Assembly (NCBI GenBank): GCA_964563495.1 | Contig: CAZLYK010000016.1 | Location: 1-63,539 of the forward strand | Direction of reading: 5' to 3' | Length of the DNA: 63,539 nucleotides | DNA from: CAZLYK01 sp964563495 | GTDB lineage: Bacteria > Acidobacteriota > Blastocatellia > RBC074 | Shown here: positions 10,056 through 19,339 of the stretch, piece after piece | How positions within the stretch are numbered: position 1 is the stretch's first letter | How the letters are laid out: each line of letters begins with the position of its first letter | Made by a program: the position numbers and the translations under genes | The notes under the pieces: generated by a model | Seen by the model: the letters and a program-made list of their open reading frames with translations, nothing else | Told to the model about the DNA's origin: nothing | Databases searched by the model: none

Positions 10056-10223
10056 TCAAACTGTGGGCATAGTATCTCCGAGCGTACATTCCGGATGTCC
10101 GCAGTGACAACCTGCTTCAGGGTCATGGACGGCTCTCTCACAGTATTCGCAGCAATAGTCGCTCGCCATCTCAGCGGGGCAATGACATTCAGGATTTGCG
10201 CATTTATCAGTTTTTTCAGCCAT
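10056..10223 (-). CDS. Bacterial metallothionein (SmtA/BmtA-like)
   Basis: A 55-aa gene read directly from the minus strand, with AAGGA eight bases before the ATG at 10223 and TGA at 10056-10058. Nine cysteines (8, 13, 15, 24, 25, 28, 39, 41, 46) and histidines 14, 40 and 43 form the pattern KCANPECHC, DYCCEYCER and GCHCGHPEC. This matches bacterial metallothioneins that bind Zn, Cd or Cu in a thiolate/imidazole cluster. The YCCEYC element corresponds to the conserved YCCEAC-type element of Pseudomonas homologs. It sits between the stress protein and cytochrome genes on the same strand. No SmtB-type regulator gene is seen nearby. Confidence 0.85.
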   Translation of the reverse strand: MAEKTDKCANPECHCPAEMASDYCCEYCERAVHDPEAGCHCGHPECTLGDTMPTV

Positions 10224-10246
10224 CTTCTCGATCCTTCTTCGGGCTC

Positions 10247-11143
10247 TCAGCTTTTCGGACGAACGACCTCAACCGTGCAGTGAGCTCTCGTCGCAATCGC
10301 CGACGAGACGCTGCCGAGCAGGAATCGATCGATCAGATTGAGCTTCTTCGCCCCGATAAAGATGCAATCGGCAACCCGCCTCTCAGCCTCTTCGCAGATG
10401 ATCTTTTTAGGGTCACCCTCCTTGATGAAAGTGAAGACCTTGAGCCCTTTGGTTTCCAGGGTCCGGGTTGCGGCCTCGATCGCCTCCTTGACGCGTTTGC
10501 GCTCGTCTGTGATCCACTGCGAAATCGCGCCGGTCGATTGAAGCTCCAGGGCCGGACGGTAGTGGAAATCGGCATTGATCAGCATGACCTCGGTTTCGGC
10601 GGGCCAGTTCCGCGATCCAACCTCGTTGACCGCCAGCATCGCTCCCTGCGAAGAGTCGATGGCAATAACCAGGCGCATCGGCGCGCCCACGCTGGCACCG
10701 TGCTCGCGCGCTACGCGCACCGAACAAGGAGCCTCAGTCAATACTTTTTGCGAGACGCTGCCCAGCAACAAGCGCCCCAACATCGAATGCCCGCCCGAAC
10801 CGACTATGATCAGATCGGGCCTCCATTCGTCGGCTTTCCCCAAAATGATCCTCGCCGGCGATCCAATCAGCGCATCCGCCGAGACTTCCCATTCCGGAAA
10901 ATAAGACTTCACCCGCTGGCTGGCCTCTCGTGAGAAATTTAAGGCTTTCTCCGCCGGACTCGGACTTTCCTCCTTGAAATGGACATCGACCATACCATAG
11001 CTTTTAGGGGCCGGCATCCACTCTTCGGCGATCGACATGGTTATCGCCTGAGCTTGACTGGGCAGCCCCGCCCATTTCAAATCATCGAGCACGGCCCCGC
11101 TCGACCCATCGTAACCGATCAATATCTTCATTGGTTGACTCAT
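10247..11143 (-). CDS. Tandem universal stress protein (two UspA domains)
   Basis: 298 aa from the ATG at 11143, with AAGGAG six bases upstream. There are two UspA domains, about 5-145 and 155-298. Each ends in a nucleotide-binding loop: GSGGHSMLGRLLLGSVSQ in the first and GAKKLNLIDRFLLGSVSS in the second; the second lacks the first two glycines. Cytoplasmic. Adjacent Hsp20 and metallothionein genes suggest a general stress or dormancy role. Confidence 0.9.
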   Translation of the reverse strand: MSQPMKILIGYDGSSGAVLDDLKWAGLPSQAQAITMSIAEEWMPAPKSYGMVDVHFKEESPSPAEKALNFSREASQRVKSYFPEWEVSADALIGSPARIILGKADEWRPDLIIVGSGGHSMLGRLLLGSVSQKVLTEAPCSVRVAREHGASVGAPMRLVIAIDSSQGAMLAVNEVGSRNWPAETEVMLINADFHYRPALELQSTGAISQWITDERKRVKEAIEAATRTLETKGLKVFTFIKEGDPKKIICEEAERRVADCIFIGAKKLNLIDRFLLGSVSSAIATRAHCTVEVVRPKS

Positions 11144-11208
11144 CGCTTCTCCTTGACCACTCTTCTTTGAGCTTTTGTTCATGACCACTCGGTCACGATA
11201 TACAATGA

Positions 11209-11241
11209 GAGCCGCAGACGGATCCCATACGCCTGCGGCTC
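11209..11241. terminator. Stem-loop between hsp20 and the stress-protein gene
   Basis: Perfect 9-bp inverted repeat GAGCCGCAG / CTGCGGCTC with a 15-base loop, about 47 bp beyond the hsp20 stop on the minus strand. No strong U-tract follows, so it may be a weak terminator or an RNA-stabilising hairpin. Confidence 0.4.
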
Positions 11242-11287
11242 GGCAATGACCCGCCGGATCATGCTACCGGCGCTTCAAATCCTCAAT

Positions 11288-11761
11288 TTATTCCACCTTC
11301 ACTTCAATCTGTTTCGGTTTGGCTTCCGGCCTCTTCGGTAAAACCACATTGAGCAGGCCGTCTTTGAACTCTGCCTTGATCTTCGTTGCATCGACATAAT
11401 TCGGAAGTGTGAAGCTTCTCGTGAACGCGCCATACCTACGCTCGACACGATGATAGTTCTCGCGTTTGGTCTCCTCTTCGAACTTGCGCTCGCCCTGCAG
11501 CGTCAACACATTGTCTTCAATGCTGACCTTAACATTCTCTTTATTCATACCGGGCAGCTCAGCCTTGACGACAACTTCATTATCGCTTTCGTAAACATCG
11601 CAAGCCGGGGTCCACGTGCTCAGCGACATGGCTTCTTCCATTTCCGGCAAAAAGTTAAAATATCCACCAAACAAACGATTGAAACGATCTTGCACATCTC
11701 GGAACGGATCGAATTGTAATCCGCGGAAAATCTTTGTTGGAGCTAATGCTGTTTTAGCCAT
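11288..11761 (-). CDS. Small heat-shock protein, Hsp20/alpha-crystallin family
   Basis: 157 aa. AGGAGGT lies seven bases before the ATG. The alpha-crystallin domain spans about residues 48-145, with the typical AELPGMNKENVKVSIEDN, LTLQGERKFEEE and the AEFKDGLLNVVLPK strand. The C-terminal I-x-V anchor motif (IEVKVE) is present. It is an ATP-independent holdase that keeps unfolded proteins soluble. A long leader with two hairpins and a conserved block precedes it. A second Hsp20 is encoded at 39376-39831. Confidence 0.93.
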   Translation of the reverse strand: MAKTALAPTKIFRGLQFDPFRDVQDRFNRLFGGYFNFLPEMEEAMSLSTWTPACDVYESDNEVVVKAELPGMNKENVKVSIEDNVLTLQGERKFEEETKRENYHRVERRYGAFTRSFTLPNYVDATKIKAEFKDGLLNVVLPKRPEAKPKQIEVKVE

Positions 11762-11784
11762 AAACTACCTCCTCTGAAAATATC

Positions 11785-11860
11785 CGACAAGCTGCCAGCC
11801 TGTCGGGACTTCCTGAGCCGTTCCTTCCCGAAAACTTTGACAAGCTGGCAGCTTGTCAAA
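11785..11860 (-). promoter_or_regulatory. hsp20 leader with two stem-loops
   Basis: The leader holds TTTGACAAGCTG-C-CAGCTTGTCAAA (11836-11860, perfect 12-bp arms) and a related imperfect palindrome at 11785-11805 (CGACAGGCTG / CAGCTTGTCG). Both lie between the conserved block at 11888-11920 and the ribosome site. They could be RNA hairpins that affect translation, or binding sites. The groEL leader has the same order of parts. Confidence 0.5.
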
Positions 11861-11887
11861 CAACGCGACCCGCGCTTTTTAATTACT

Positions 11888-11920
11888 CCAGGGCGTCGCC
11901 GTGCGACGTGAACGACTCAT
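11888..11920 (-). promoter_or_regulatory. Conserved block shared with the groEL leader
   Basis: On the minus strand, GAGTCG is followed after ~15 bases by GGCGACGCCCTG. The same block occurs at 35860-35893 upstream of groEL. In both cases a large hairpin and then a chaperone start follow. Function unknown. The remaining gap up to 12302 holds one AATAGACAGG palindrome and AT-rich sequence likely to contain promoters for the divergent genes. Confidence 0.5.
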
Positions 11921-12127
11921 TTAAAGATCAAAAAAATTAGGCAATCAATCTTTAACTCTTACGTTTGATAAACATTGCAAGCTTTATGCCACTCAACCCC
12001 TTTGAAAATTATCAACTTATGATCGATTATCTGTCTCTCCTTCCTCAGCGATGCGTGTTTTGGCGCAACGCTGGGCAAGATTGCGCAGTTACTGCGGTTT
12101 TCGCTCGAAAAGCAGATCAAAGAAGAA

Positions 12128-12207
12128 AATGGACAGGATGACAGGATTGTTTTACCGGTTTCTTTGGTCTGGTTTAATCCGGTGAAATCCGGTTAATCCT
12201 GTCTATT
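12128..12207. repeat. AATAGACAGG palindrome, copy 3 (divergent)
   Basis: A diverged copy starting AATGGACAGGATGACAGG and ending TTAATCCTGTCTATT. It lies in the 541-bp gap between the divergent hsp20 and VanY-like genes and is the only clear full copy not next to a gene end. Confidence 0.7.
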
Positions 12208-12302
12208 TTCTTCTCGTGTAAGCATCTTGTCTTTCGTCAGGCCAGGCTGTACCATTCGAGTGTCAATCCGTAGCCCATTAAATCCTTTGCAAAAATTTAG
12301 AG

Positions 12303-13145
<843 letters not shown>

Positions 13146-13154
13146 ATTTACCCT

Positions 13155-13958
13155 ATGAGTCTCCAGTATGATCGTTCGACACCCCAACCGCGCTCACTGC
13201 TGCTCGCATGGCTGATCAGCCTGCTCTTCTTCACAACCCTATCGGGTCAGACTCCTCCCCCACAACCCCCCGCCGCGCAGCAGAAGTCCAAACAACCGGC
13301 CACTAAGCCCAAGAACTCAGTCACCAAGCCGGAGTTGAGCGAAGAGGAGGTTAATGAGGCAAGGCAGATGCTGGGAGCGCTGGGTTACTGGGTCAATCTT
13401 GAAGCGCAGGGGCAGGATGTGACAATGAAGCATGCGCTGATCGCCTTTCAGAAGATCGAGGGGCGACCGCGGACCGGCGTTTTGACCAAAGCAGAGATCG
13501 AAGCTCTGCGCAATGGGCGCCGCCCACAGGCGCGCGAATCGGGCTATCCGCACATCGAAGTCGATATTTGCCGCCAGGTCCTTTTCGTGGTCGATTGCTG
13601 CGGAGCGATACTGAGAACCCTGCCTGTTTCGACGGGATCGGGAGAGTGTTTTACCGAGGGCGGCCGGACACGCCGCGCGGTCACTCCCACCGGAAGATTC
13701 AAGGTGATTCGCAAAGTCAGCGGCTGGCGCAAAAGCCCTCTGGGTCTGCTCTACTATCCCAACTACTTCTATGACGGCGTGGCGATTCACGGCAATCCGG
13801 CTGTGCCGCCCAACCCCGCCAGCCACGGCTGCATTCGGATACCGATGTTTGCAGCGATAGAGTTCTTCGACATGGCGCCGCTCGGAATGGAGATCATCAT
13901 CTATGACAGCAACTCGATTGCTCCAACCACGCCGCCGGCGCCCTGTTGCGATGAATAG
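13155..13958 (+). CDS. L,D-transpeptidase (YkuD domain)
   Basis: 267 aa. It has an N-terminal membrane segment or signal (about 13-31), a Pro/Lys-rich linker, a peptidoglycan-binding-like domain (about 62-120) and a YkuD catalytic domain (about 132-250). The active-site motif is H212-GNPAVPPNPAS-H224-G-C226-IR. It makes 3-3 crosslinks or attaches proteins to peptidoglycan. It lies nine bases after the VanY-like gene, whose product would supply trimmed donor peptides. The TAG stop lies in a degenerate AATAGAC repeat shared with the convergent permease end. The C-terminal tail is Pro/Cys-rich (PPAPCCDE). Confidence 0.9.
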   Translation: MSLQYDRSTPQPRSLLLAWLISLLFFTTLSGQTPPPQPPAAQQKSKQPATKPKNSVTKPELSEEEVNEARQMLGALGYWVNLEAQGQDVTMKHALIAFQKIEGRPRTGVLTKAEIEALRNGRRPQARESGYPHIEVDICRQVLFVVDCCGAILRTLPVSTGSGECFTEGGRTRRAVTPTGRFKVIRKVSGWRKSPLGLLYYPNYFYDGVAIHGNPAVPPNPASHGCIRIPMFAAIEFFDMAPLGMEIIIYDSNSIAPTTPPAPCCDE

Positions 13959-13980
13959 ACCGGCTTAATTCCGTCTTTTT
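13954..13980. repeat. Degenerate mini copy of the AATAGACAGG element
   Basis: AATAGACCGG, TTAATTCCG and TCTTTTT form a short imperfect palindrome between convergent genes. The transpeptidase stop codon is the TAG of this element, and the permease stop lies inside it. Confidence 0.45.
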
Positions 13981-15026
13981 CCTGGCCGAATCTCCTCCCG
14001 GATCAAACCGAAAACGCCGTAAGCGATGGCCAGCACCACCGGTCCGACAAAGAGTCCAAGTATGCCGAAGACCTGGACTCCACCAAAGAGCGCGAAAAAG
14101 ATGTAGAGGGGATGAAACTTCATCTGCCCGCTGATGACATACGGTCTGATGACGTTGTCGGCCATGCCGACGATGCCGGCCCCCCAGGCGATCAGCACCA
14201 GGCCTTTCGGCCACTGCCCGGTGACGATCAGCAGGATCGACGCCGGCAGCCAGACGAGGCTCGATCCGACCAGCGGGACAAATGAAAAGATAGCCGCCGC
14301 CACTCCCCAGAGGATCGGTGAAGCCAGCCCGAGCACCCAGAAAGCCAGGCTCGTCAATGCCCCTTGGACAGCCGCCACGGCCAGTCCACCGTACATGCTG
14401 GCGGTGATCACCTTACTGATATCGCTGGTCAGTCTTTCGACCTGGTCGGGCCTGAGCGGGGTGATCACGGCCAGGCGCCGGTAAAGAGCCCGCCCATCCC
14501 GAAACAGGAAGAAGAGGGTGATAAAGGCTACTATGCCATCAACCGCCAGTGAAAACAGATTACCGACTACGCTGGCGGCCTGCCTTAGGAAAACGGAACT
14601 GGCCTCCTGCAGGCGCTCAAGCAGCGTGGCGCGTAGATTGAACTGCGAGAGATCTAAATATTTCCCCAACCACCCGGTAAAGCGCTCGATCACGTGCAGC
14701 AGATAGAGTCCCACGCCTCCATCCGGGTTGCTTTGCGCGCTGAGCGTCTGATAGACCTCCGCCAAATCTCTGCGTATCGCCACGCCGAGCAATGTCGCCG
14801 GGATCAAGATCGTCAACAAAACCAGGAGCGTCGAGATGAATGCCGCCCAGTTCCGACTGCTCACGAGCCGATGAACCCGGCCATAAAACGGGTAGAAGAT
14901 GATCGCCAGAATCAGCGCGAAAAAGATCGGCTTGAGAAAAGGCTTGGCGATCAGGTAACAGAACCAGGCAGTAGCCACACACATGACAACCAGAAAAATA
15001 ATTCGAGCTTGCTGCCGATTCCCCAT
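13965..15026 (-). CDS. AI-2E family transporter (PerM/TqsA-like)
   Basis: 353 aa integral membrane protein. Paired N-terminal helices (about 8-50), a helix near 62-84, an extracytoplasmic helical region (about 88-150) and five to six further helices to residue 340 match the AI-2E/UPF0118 family. The C-terminal GILGLFVGPVVLAIAYGVF stretch is typical. Members export autoinducer-2 or exchange Na+/H+; the substrate here is unknown. It converges on the L,D-transpeptidase gene. Confidence 0.88.
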   Translation of the reverse strand: MGNRQQARIIFLVVMCVATAWFCYLIAKPFLKPIFFALILAIIFYPFYGRVHRLVSSRNWAAFISTLLVLLTILIPATLLGVAIRRDLAEVYQTLSAQSNPDGGVGLYLLHVIERFTGWLGKYLDLSQFNLRATLLERLQEASSVFLRQAASVVGNLFSLAVDGIVAFITLFFLFRDGRALYRRLAVITPLRPDQVERLTSDISKVITASMYGGLAVAAVQGALTSLAFWVLGLASPILWGVAAAIFSFVPLVGSSLVWLPASILLIVTGQWPKGLVLIAWGAGIVGMADNVIRPYVISGQMKFHPLYIFFALFGGVQVFGILGLFVGPVVLAIAYGVFGLIREEIRPGKRRN

Positions 15027-15034
15027 ATAGACAA

Positions 15035-15121
15035 AATAGACAGGATCGACAGGATTTCTGCAGGATTGAACAAGACGGTATCCTGTTCAATCCTGCAGAA
15101 ATCCTGTCGATCCTGTCTATT
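15035..15121. repeat. AATAGACAGG palindrome, copy 4 (perfect arms)
   Basis: The 38-bp arms (15035-15072 and 15084-15121) are perfect complements around an 11-base loop. Both arms share private variants GATCGACAGG and TTTCTGCAGG. It lies between two minus-strand genes. Confidence 0.92.
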
Positions 15122-15124
15122 CTC

Positions 15125-15442
15125 TCAATCGCGTTTATTGCGTGCGAGCAGCCAGCCGCACAAAATCCCGAACCCGAATCCGACACCGAGAGTGATCGCC
15201 ACCGAATTCAAAGGTTCGCGCTTGATCCGATAGGCGGTCTCATCGATCAGATCCTCAGCCGCATGACGGCCGCGTTTGACCGCTTTTTTGGCCGCGTCAA
15301 TTCCCTCTTCGACGGCGTGCGAGACCCTCTCTTTAACCCGGGCGGCTTCGACGCCGACATTGGTAAACTGCTGCTCTCCCGCTTGAAAAGTCTTCTTGAG
15401 CAGACCGCTCTCCTTGACGACATCCAGAACATCTTTAGCCAT
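15125..15442 (-). CDS. DUF883/ElaB-like membrane-anchored protein
   Basis: 105 aa with AGAGGAG upstream. A long amphipathic helical region (about 1-75, many Lys/Glu/Ala) precedes one transmembrane segment (about 80-100, VAITLGVGFGFGILCGWLLA) and a short basic tail. The layout resembles YqjD/ElaB proteins, which bind ribosomes and anchor to the inner membrane in stationary phase. Direct homology is not certain at this length. Confidence 0.65.
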   Translation of the reverse strand: MAKDVLDVVKESGLLKKTFQAGEQQFTNVGVEAARVKERVSHAVEEGIDAAKKAVKRGRHAAEDLIDETAYRIKREPLNSVAITLGVGFGFGILCGWLLARNKRD

Positions 15443-15495
15443 AGTGAACTCCTCTCTTTTTTTACCTCTAAATCAATCCGAGTTATTCAACGCAA

Positions 15496-16467
15496 TTATT
15501 GAGCCAGAACCCGCGCCAGATCCATGAGGCTCAGATCGAGCTGTTTTTTGTGAGTGACCACATCGTCGAGCGGCGTAGTCACGACCTCTCCGCCGGAGAG
15601 ACCGACCATGATTCCCGGTTTGCCCCGGGCCAGGCATTCAGTCGCCGCGGCGCCGAACCGGGTCGCGAGCAAGCGATCGAAGAGGCTGGGTGAGCCTCCG
15701 CGTTGTACGTGGCCGAGGGTGGTGGCGCGCAGGTCGAACCCCAGCCTTTCGCGATGGATCTTGAAGTACCTGGATAATCCCTCAGCATTATATTCCGCGC
15801 CCTCGGCGACTACCACAATCGCGTGCGCTTTGCCGCGTTTGTACGCATTTCGCAAATCCTCGGCGACGACTTCGGGGTCGGTTTTGACTTCTGGGATGAC
15901 GATCGCCTCAGCGCCGCCGGCGATGCCCGTCATAAGGGCGATGTAACCGCTATCTCTCCCCATGACTTCGACGAGAAAGGCCCTTTCGTGAGATGAAGCG
16001 GTGATCTTCAGGCGATCGATCGCCTCGAGTGCAATATTGAGCGCCGTGTCGACGCCGATCGTGATCTCCGATCCAGACAGATCATTGTCGATCGTCGAGG
16101 CGATCCCGACAACCGGAAATCCCATCTGCGAGAGGGCGTGCGATCCGGTCTGCGATCCGTTTCCACCGATCACGATCAGGCCCTCGATCTCTTTCTGATT
16201 CAGTTCGCGGAGAGCCCTCAGGCGACCCTCCTCGGTCTTGAACTCGGCGCACCGGGTGCTGCCCAATATCGTCCCGCCCCGCTGAATGACGCCTCCGACG
16301 TTGCGCACACTCAGCTGTCTGAAATCGCCGGTGATCAATCCCTCGAACCCCTGATTGACTCCAAAGACCTCCCAACCGCGATCGATTCCGGTGCGGACGA
16401 CTGCTCGAATGGCGGCATTCATTCCCGGTGCATCACCCCCGCTGGTCAAAACCGCAATCTTTTTCAT
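15496..16467 (-). CDS. pfkA: 6-phosphofructokinase
   Basis: 323 aa from the ATG at 16467, with GAGG eight bases upstream; another ATG six bases earlier overlaps the phosphorylase stop. The fold is PfkA: TSGGDAPGMNAAIR, catalytic S124-T-I-D127-N-D and EVMGRDSGYIA. Residues G101-G102-N103-G104-S105 replace the usual GGDGS; G104 points to ATP rather than pyrophosphate, but N103 replaces the usual Mg-binding Asp. It phosphorylates fructose-6-phosphate in glycolysis. Overlap with the upstream glycogen phosphorylase gene suggests coupled glycogen breakdown and glycolysis. Confidence 0.92.
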   Translation of the reverse strand: MKKIAVLTSGGDAPGMNAAIRAVVRTGIDRGWEVFGVNQGFEGLITGDFRQLSVRNVGGVIQRGGTILGSTRCAEFKTEEGRLRALRELNQKEIEGLIVIGGNGSQTGSHALSQMGFPVVGIASTIDNDLSGSEITIGVDTALNIALEAIDRLKITASSHERAFLVEVMGRDSGYIALMTGIAGGAEAIVIPEVKTDPEVVAEDLRNAYKRGKAHAIVVVAEGAEYNAEGLSRYFKIHRERLGFDLRATTLGHVQRGGSPSLFDRLLATRFGAAATECLARGKPGIMVGLSGGEVVTTPLDDVVTHKKQLDLSLMDLARVLAQ

Positions 16468-16472
16468 GACCA

Positions 16473-19106
16473 TTACCTCACTTTGACATCAGGTCCGGCC
16501 CAGACGATCAGCCCCGGTAAAAATGGTGAAGCCAGATCGCCGTGGCGCGGCAGAACCCGGACCGTGAAACCGTGCAACCCACTCTTGCAGCACGCGACGT
16601 TGCTGGTTTCAAAGAGAAAGACCTCTGGGCCGGCCTGACCGGTCAGCGACATCGGGCTTTTTTGGGGCTGGACGATTTCGCCATTCGACGCGACCAGTCC
16701 GGTGTAGAACTCGACCTCGACCTCGTCGGGAGTCAATGCCCCCAGCCGAACCTGAGCCGTGACCACAAGCCTGTCGCCGACCTTCAAACCCTCGTCGGAA
16801 CCGGAGGTGACGGCTTCAACCCTCACCCCAGGCCAATGCTTTTTGACTTTCGCCAGCCAGGCCGCGAGCGATTTCGCGCGCGCATTGCCATCGGCGGTCA
16901 ATTGCCGGTAGCGTTCAGCCACCGGCAGATAGAACCTCTCTGTATATTCCCGCACCATCCGATGAGTGTTGAAATAATAGCAGAGATTACCGATCGAGGA
17001 CTTCATCCGTGCGATCCAGCGGCGCGGCAGTTTGTCCGGGCCGCGATCGTAGAAAGTGGGAATGACGTCGTTCTCCAGCAGATCGTAGAGCGCTTCGGCC
17101 TCGACCTCATCCTGGACCTCTGAATCCTCATAACTCTCGCCGCGCCCGATCGTCCACCCGATCAATGATGCACCGCGCTGAGCGTCAAAAGCGTCGTCCT
17201 GACGGTCACCGTTGTTCCTCAAATCCCACGCCTCTTCCCACCAGCCGTCGAGCGTGCTCAGATTGAGCGCCCCATTCGCCGCGGCCTTCATCCCGCTCGT
17301 TCCGCTGGCTTCCAGCGGTCGCCGCGGCGTGCTCAACCAGACATCCGAGCCATGGACGATCGAGCGCGCAATCGACATATCGTAACCTTCGAGGAAGACG
17401 ATCCGGTTTCGAAACTCCGGTTTATGGGTAAAGCTGACCACCTCCTGAATCAACTCCTTGCCCGGGTCATCCTGCGGATGCGCTTGCCCGGAGAAGATGA
17501 TCTGGACGGGCCGAACCGGGTCATTGAGTATCCGCGCCAGCCGCTCGGGATCGCGCAAGAGCAGCGTCGCACGCTTGTAACTCGCGAATCGCCGGGCAAA
17601 ACCGATGGTCAGGATATCCGGATTGAGCGCTTCATTGGCGGCCTCGATTTCTGCCTCCGTCGCGCCGCGCCGTTCCAGTTGCCGGCGCAACCGACGACGC
17701 GCGAACGCCACCAACCGCTCCCGCCGCTTCTCGTGGACCCTCCACAACTCCTCCGCCGAGATGCGTTTGGCCCTCGCCCACAGGGCCTGCGACGCCGGCT
17801 CATCGCGCCAGTGCGGGCTGAGATAACGGTCAAACAACTCATCCATCTCCTGTGAGATCCAGGATTGGAAATGAACGCCATTGGTCACATACCCGATCGG
17901 CGCCTCATCGACGGGGAGCTGAGGCCAGAGGGGCTGCCACATCTCGCGCGTGACCTTCCCGTGCAGCCGGCTGACCCCGTTGCTCTTCTGCGCCATGCGC
18001 AGTGCCAGGACGGTCAGACAGAACGGCTCACTGTCGCTTTCCGGATCTTTTCTCCCCAATCCAAGGAATTCTTTAAAAGACAATCCCAGATCGCCGGCGT
18101 AGCCGGTGAAATAGCGAGCCATGAGCTCCGGTGGGAAGTAGTCGTGACCGGCGGGAACCGGCGTATGGGTCGTAAAAATCAGCCCGGCCGAGGCGGCTTC
18201 TCGCGCCTCAGCAAAAGAAAGCCCGTCCACCTCCATCAAACGCCGGATCCGCTCAAGCGCCAGGAATGCCGAATGACCCTCGTTTAAATGATAGACAACC
18301 GGAGACTCTCCCAATGCTTCCAGTGCGCGGTACCCGCCGATCCCGAGCATGATCTCCTGTTCTATCCGCATCTCCATGTCACCGCCATACAACTGATCGG
18401 TAATATCCTGATCATGACGATTGTTGGCCGGGATATTGGTGTCGAGCAGGTATAGCGCAACGCGGCCGACCTGCGCCCGCCATACCCGGGCGTGAACCGT
18501 ACGCCCCGGATACGCCACATCGATGATCAGCGGCGCCCCGTCTTTGCGGCGCTCCAGAATCAGCGGCAGGTTGTGGAAATCGTTGTCTTCGTATACTTCC
18601 TGCTGCCAGCCTGCGTCGTTCAGATATTGGCGAAAATACCCCTTTTGATAGAGCAACCCGACACCGATCAGCGGGACCCCCAGATCGCTCGCCGACTTCA
18701 AGTGATCGCCGGCCAGAATACCCAGCCCTCCGGCGAAGATCGAGAGACAATCGGTAATCCCGAACTCGGCCGAAAAGTACGCGATCAGCGGGCGATCGAT
18801 CTTTCCGTGAGTGCGGCGAAACCAGGTCGATTCGCTGCTCAGGTATGCCTCAAAATCTTTCGCCACACGATCCAGATGCGACAGAAATCCGTCATCCGCC
18901 GCCGCCGCCTGCAACGTCTGTTGGTCGATCGTCCCGAGCATCAAGACCGGGTTGTGCCCCGACGATTCCCAAAGATCATTGTCCCAACGGAAAAGCTCGA
19001 TTGCATCGTGGTTCCAACTCCACCGCAGGTTGTAGATAAGATCCCGCTGCTTTTCCAACTCCGGCGGCAGAAAGGGTGTAACGGTGAATGTGTGGATCGG
19101 CTTCAT
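16473..19106 (-). CDS. glgP: Alpha-glucan phosphorylase
   Basis: 877 aa. N-terminal WSWNHDAIELF, AYFSAEFGI and AGGLGILAGDHLKSASDLG identify the bacterial alpha-glucan (maltodextrin) phosphorylase subfamily. The PLP-binding region TSGMKAAANGALNLSTLDG lies near residue 600, and a ~100-aa C-terminal beta domain follows, as is usual for this form. It releases glucose-1-phosphate from glycogen or maltodextrin. Its stop overlaps an alternative pfkA start (TAATG), so the pair is an operon for carbon-store use. Confidence 0.93.
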   Translation of the reverse strand: MKPIHTFTVTPFLPPELEKQRDLIYNLRWSWNHDAIELFRWDNDLWESSGHNPVLMLGTIDQQTLQAAAADDGFLSHLDRVAKDFEAYLSSESTWFRRTHGKIDRPLIAYFSAEFGITDCLSIFAGGLGILAGDHLKSASDLGVPLIGVGLLYQKGYFRQYLNDAGWQQEVYEDNDFHNLPLILERRKDGAPLIIDVAYPGRTVHARVWRAQVGRVALYLLDTNIPANNRHDQDITDQLYGGDMEMRIEQEIMLGIGGYRALEALGESPVVYHLNEGHSAFLALERIRRLMEVDGLSFAEAREAASAGLIFTTHTPVPAGHDYFPPELMARYFTGYAGDLGLSFKEFLGLGRKDPESDSEPFCLTVLALRMAQKSNGVSRLHGKVTREMWQPLWPQLPVDEAPIGYVTNGVHFQSWISQEMDELFDRYLSPHWRDEPASQALWARAKRISAEELWRVHEKRRERLVAFARRRLRRQLERRGATEAEIEAANEALNPDILTIGFARRFASYKRATLLLRDPERLARILNDPVRPVQIIFSGQAHPQDDPGKELIQEVVSFTHKPEFRNRIVFLEGYDMSIARSIVHGSDVWLSTPRRPLEASGTSGMKAAANGALNLSTLDGWWEEAWDLRNNGDRQDDAFDAQRGASLIGWTIGRGESYEDSEVQDEVEAEALYDLLENDVIPTFYDRGPDKLPRRWIARMKSSIGNLCYYFNTHRMVREYTERFYLPVAERYRQLTADGNARAKSLAAWLAKVKKHWPGVRVEAVTSGSDEGLKVGDRLVVTAQVRLGALTPDEVEVEFYTGLVASNGEIVQPQKSPMSLTGQAGPEVFLFETSNVACCKSGLHGFTVRVLPRHGDLASPFLPGLIVWAGPDVKVR

Positions 19107-19111
19107 GTTTT

Positions 19112-19154
19112 AATCGACTGAATTGACAAGATTTTTGCAGGATTGGACAAGATT
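19112..19154. repeat. AATAGACAGG element, half copy
   Basis: AATCGACTGAATTGACAAG, TTTTTGCAGGATTGGACAAG: a diverged left arm with no matching right arm, just upstream of the glgP start. The remaining ~185 bp to 19339 holds no recognised feature. Confidence 0.6.
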
Positions 19155-19339
19155 AGTTGATACTATATTTTAGATCCCGCCCGGTTCTTCTGAAATTGAA
19201 TTCTCTAAGACAGCAAACGCTATGCCTGATGCTAACTCAGGGAAAGCCGGCGCGGGATTGCGGAAAGTTGCTCAGTTTGAGAAAACATGCTGGGCAATAT
19301 TTCGCTCAAGATAACCGGCAACTCTCTCGAGGAGGTCTT

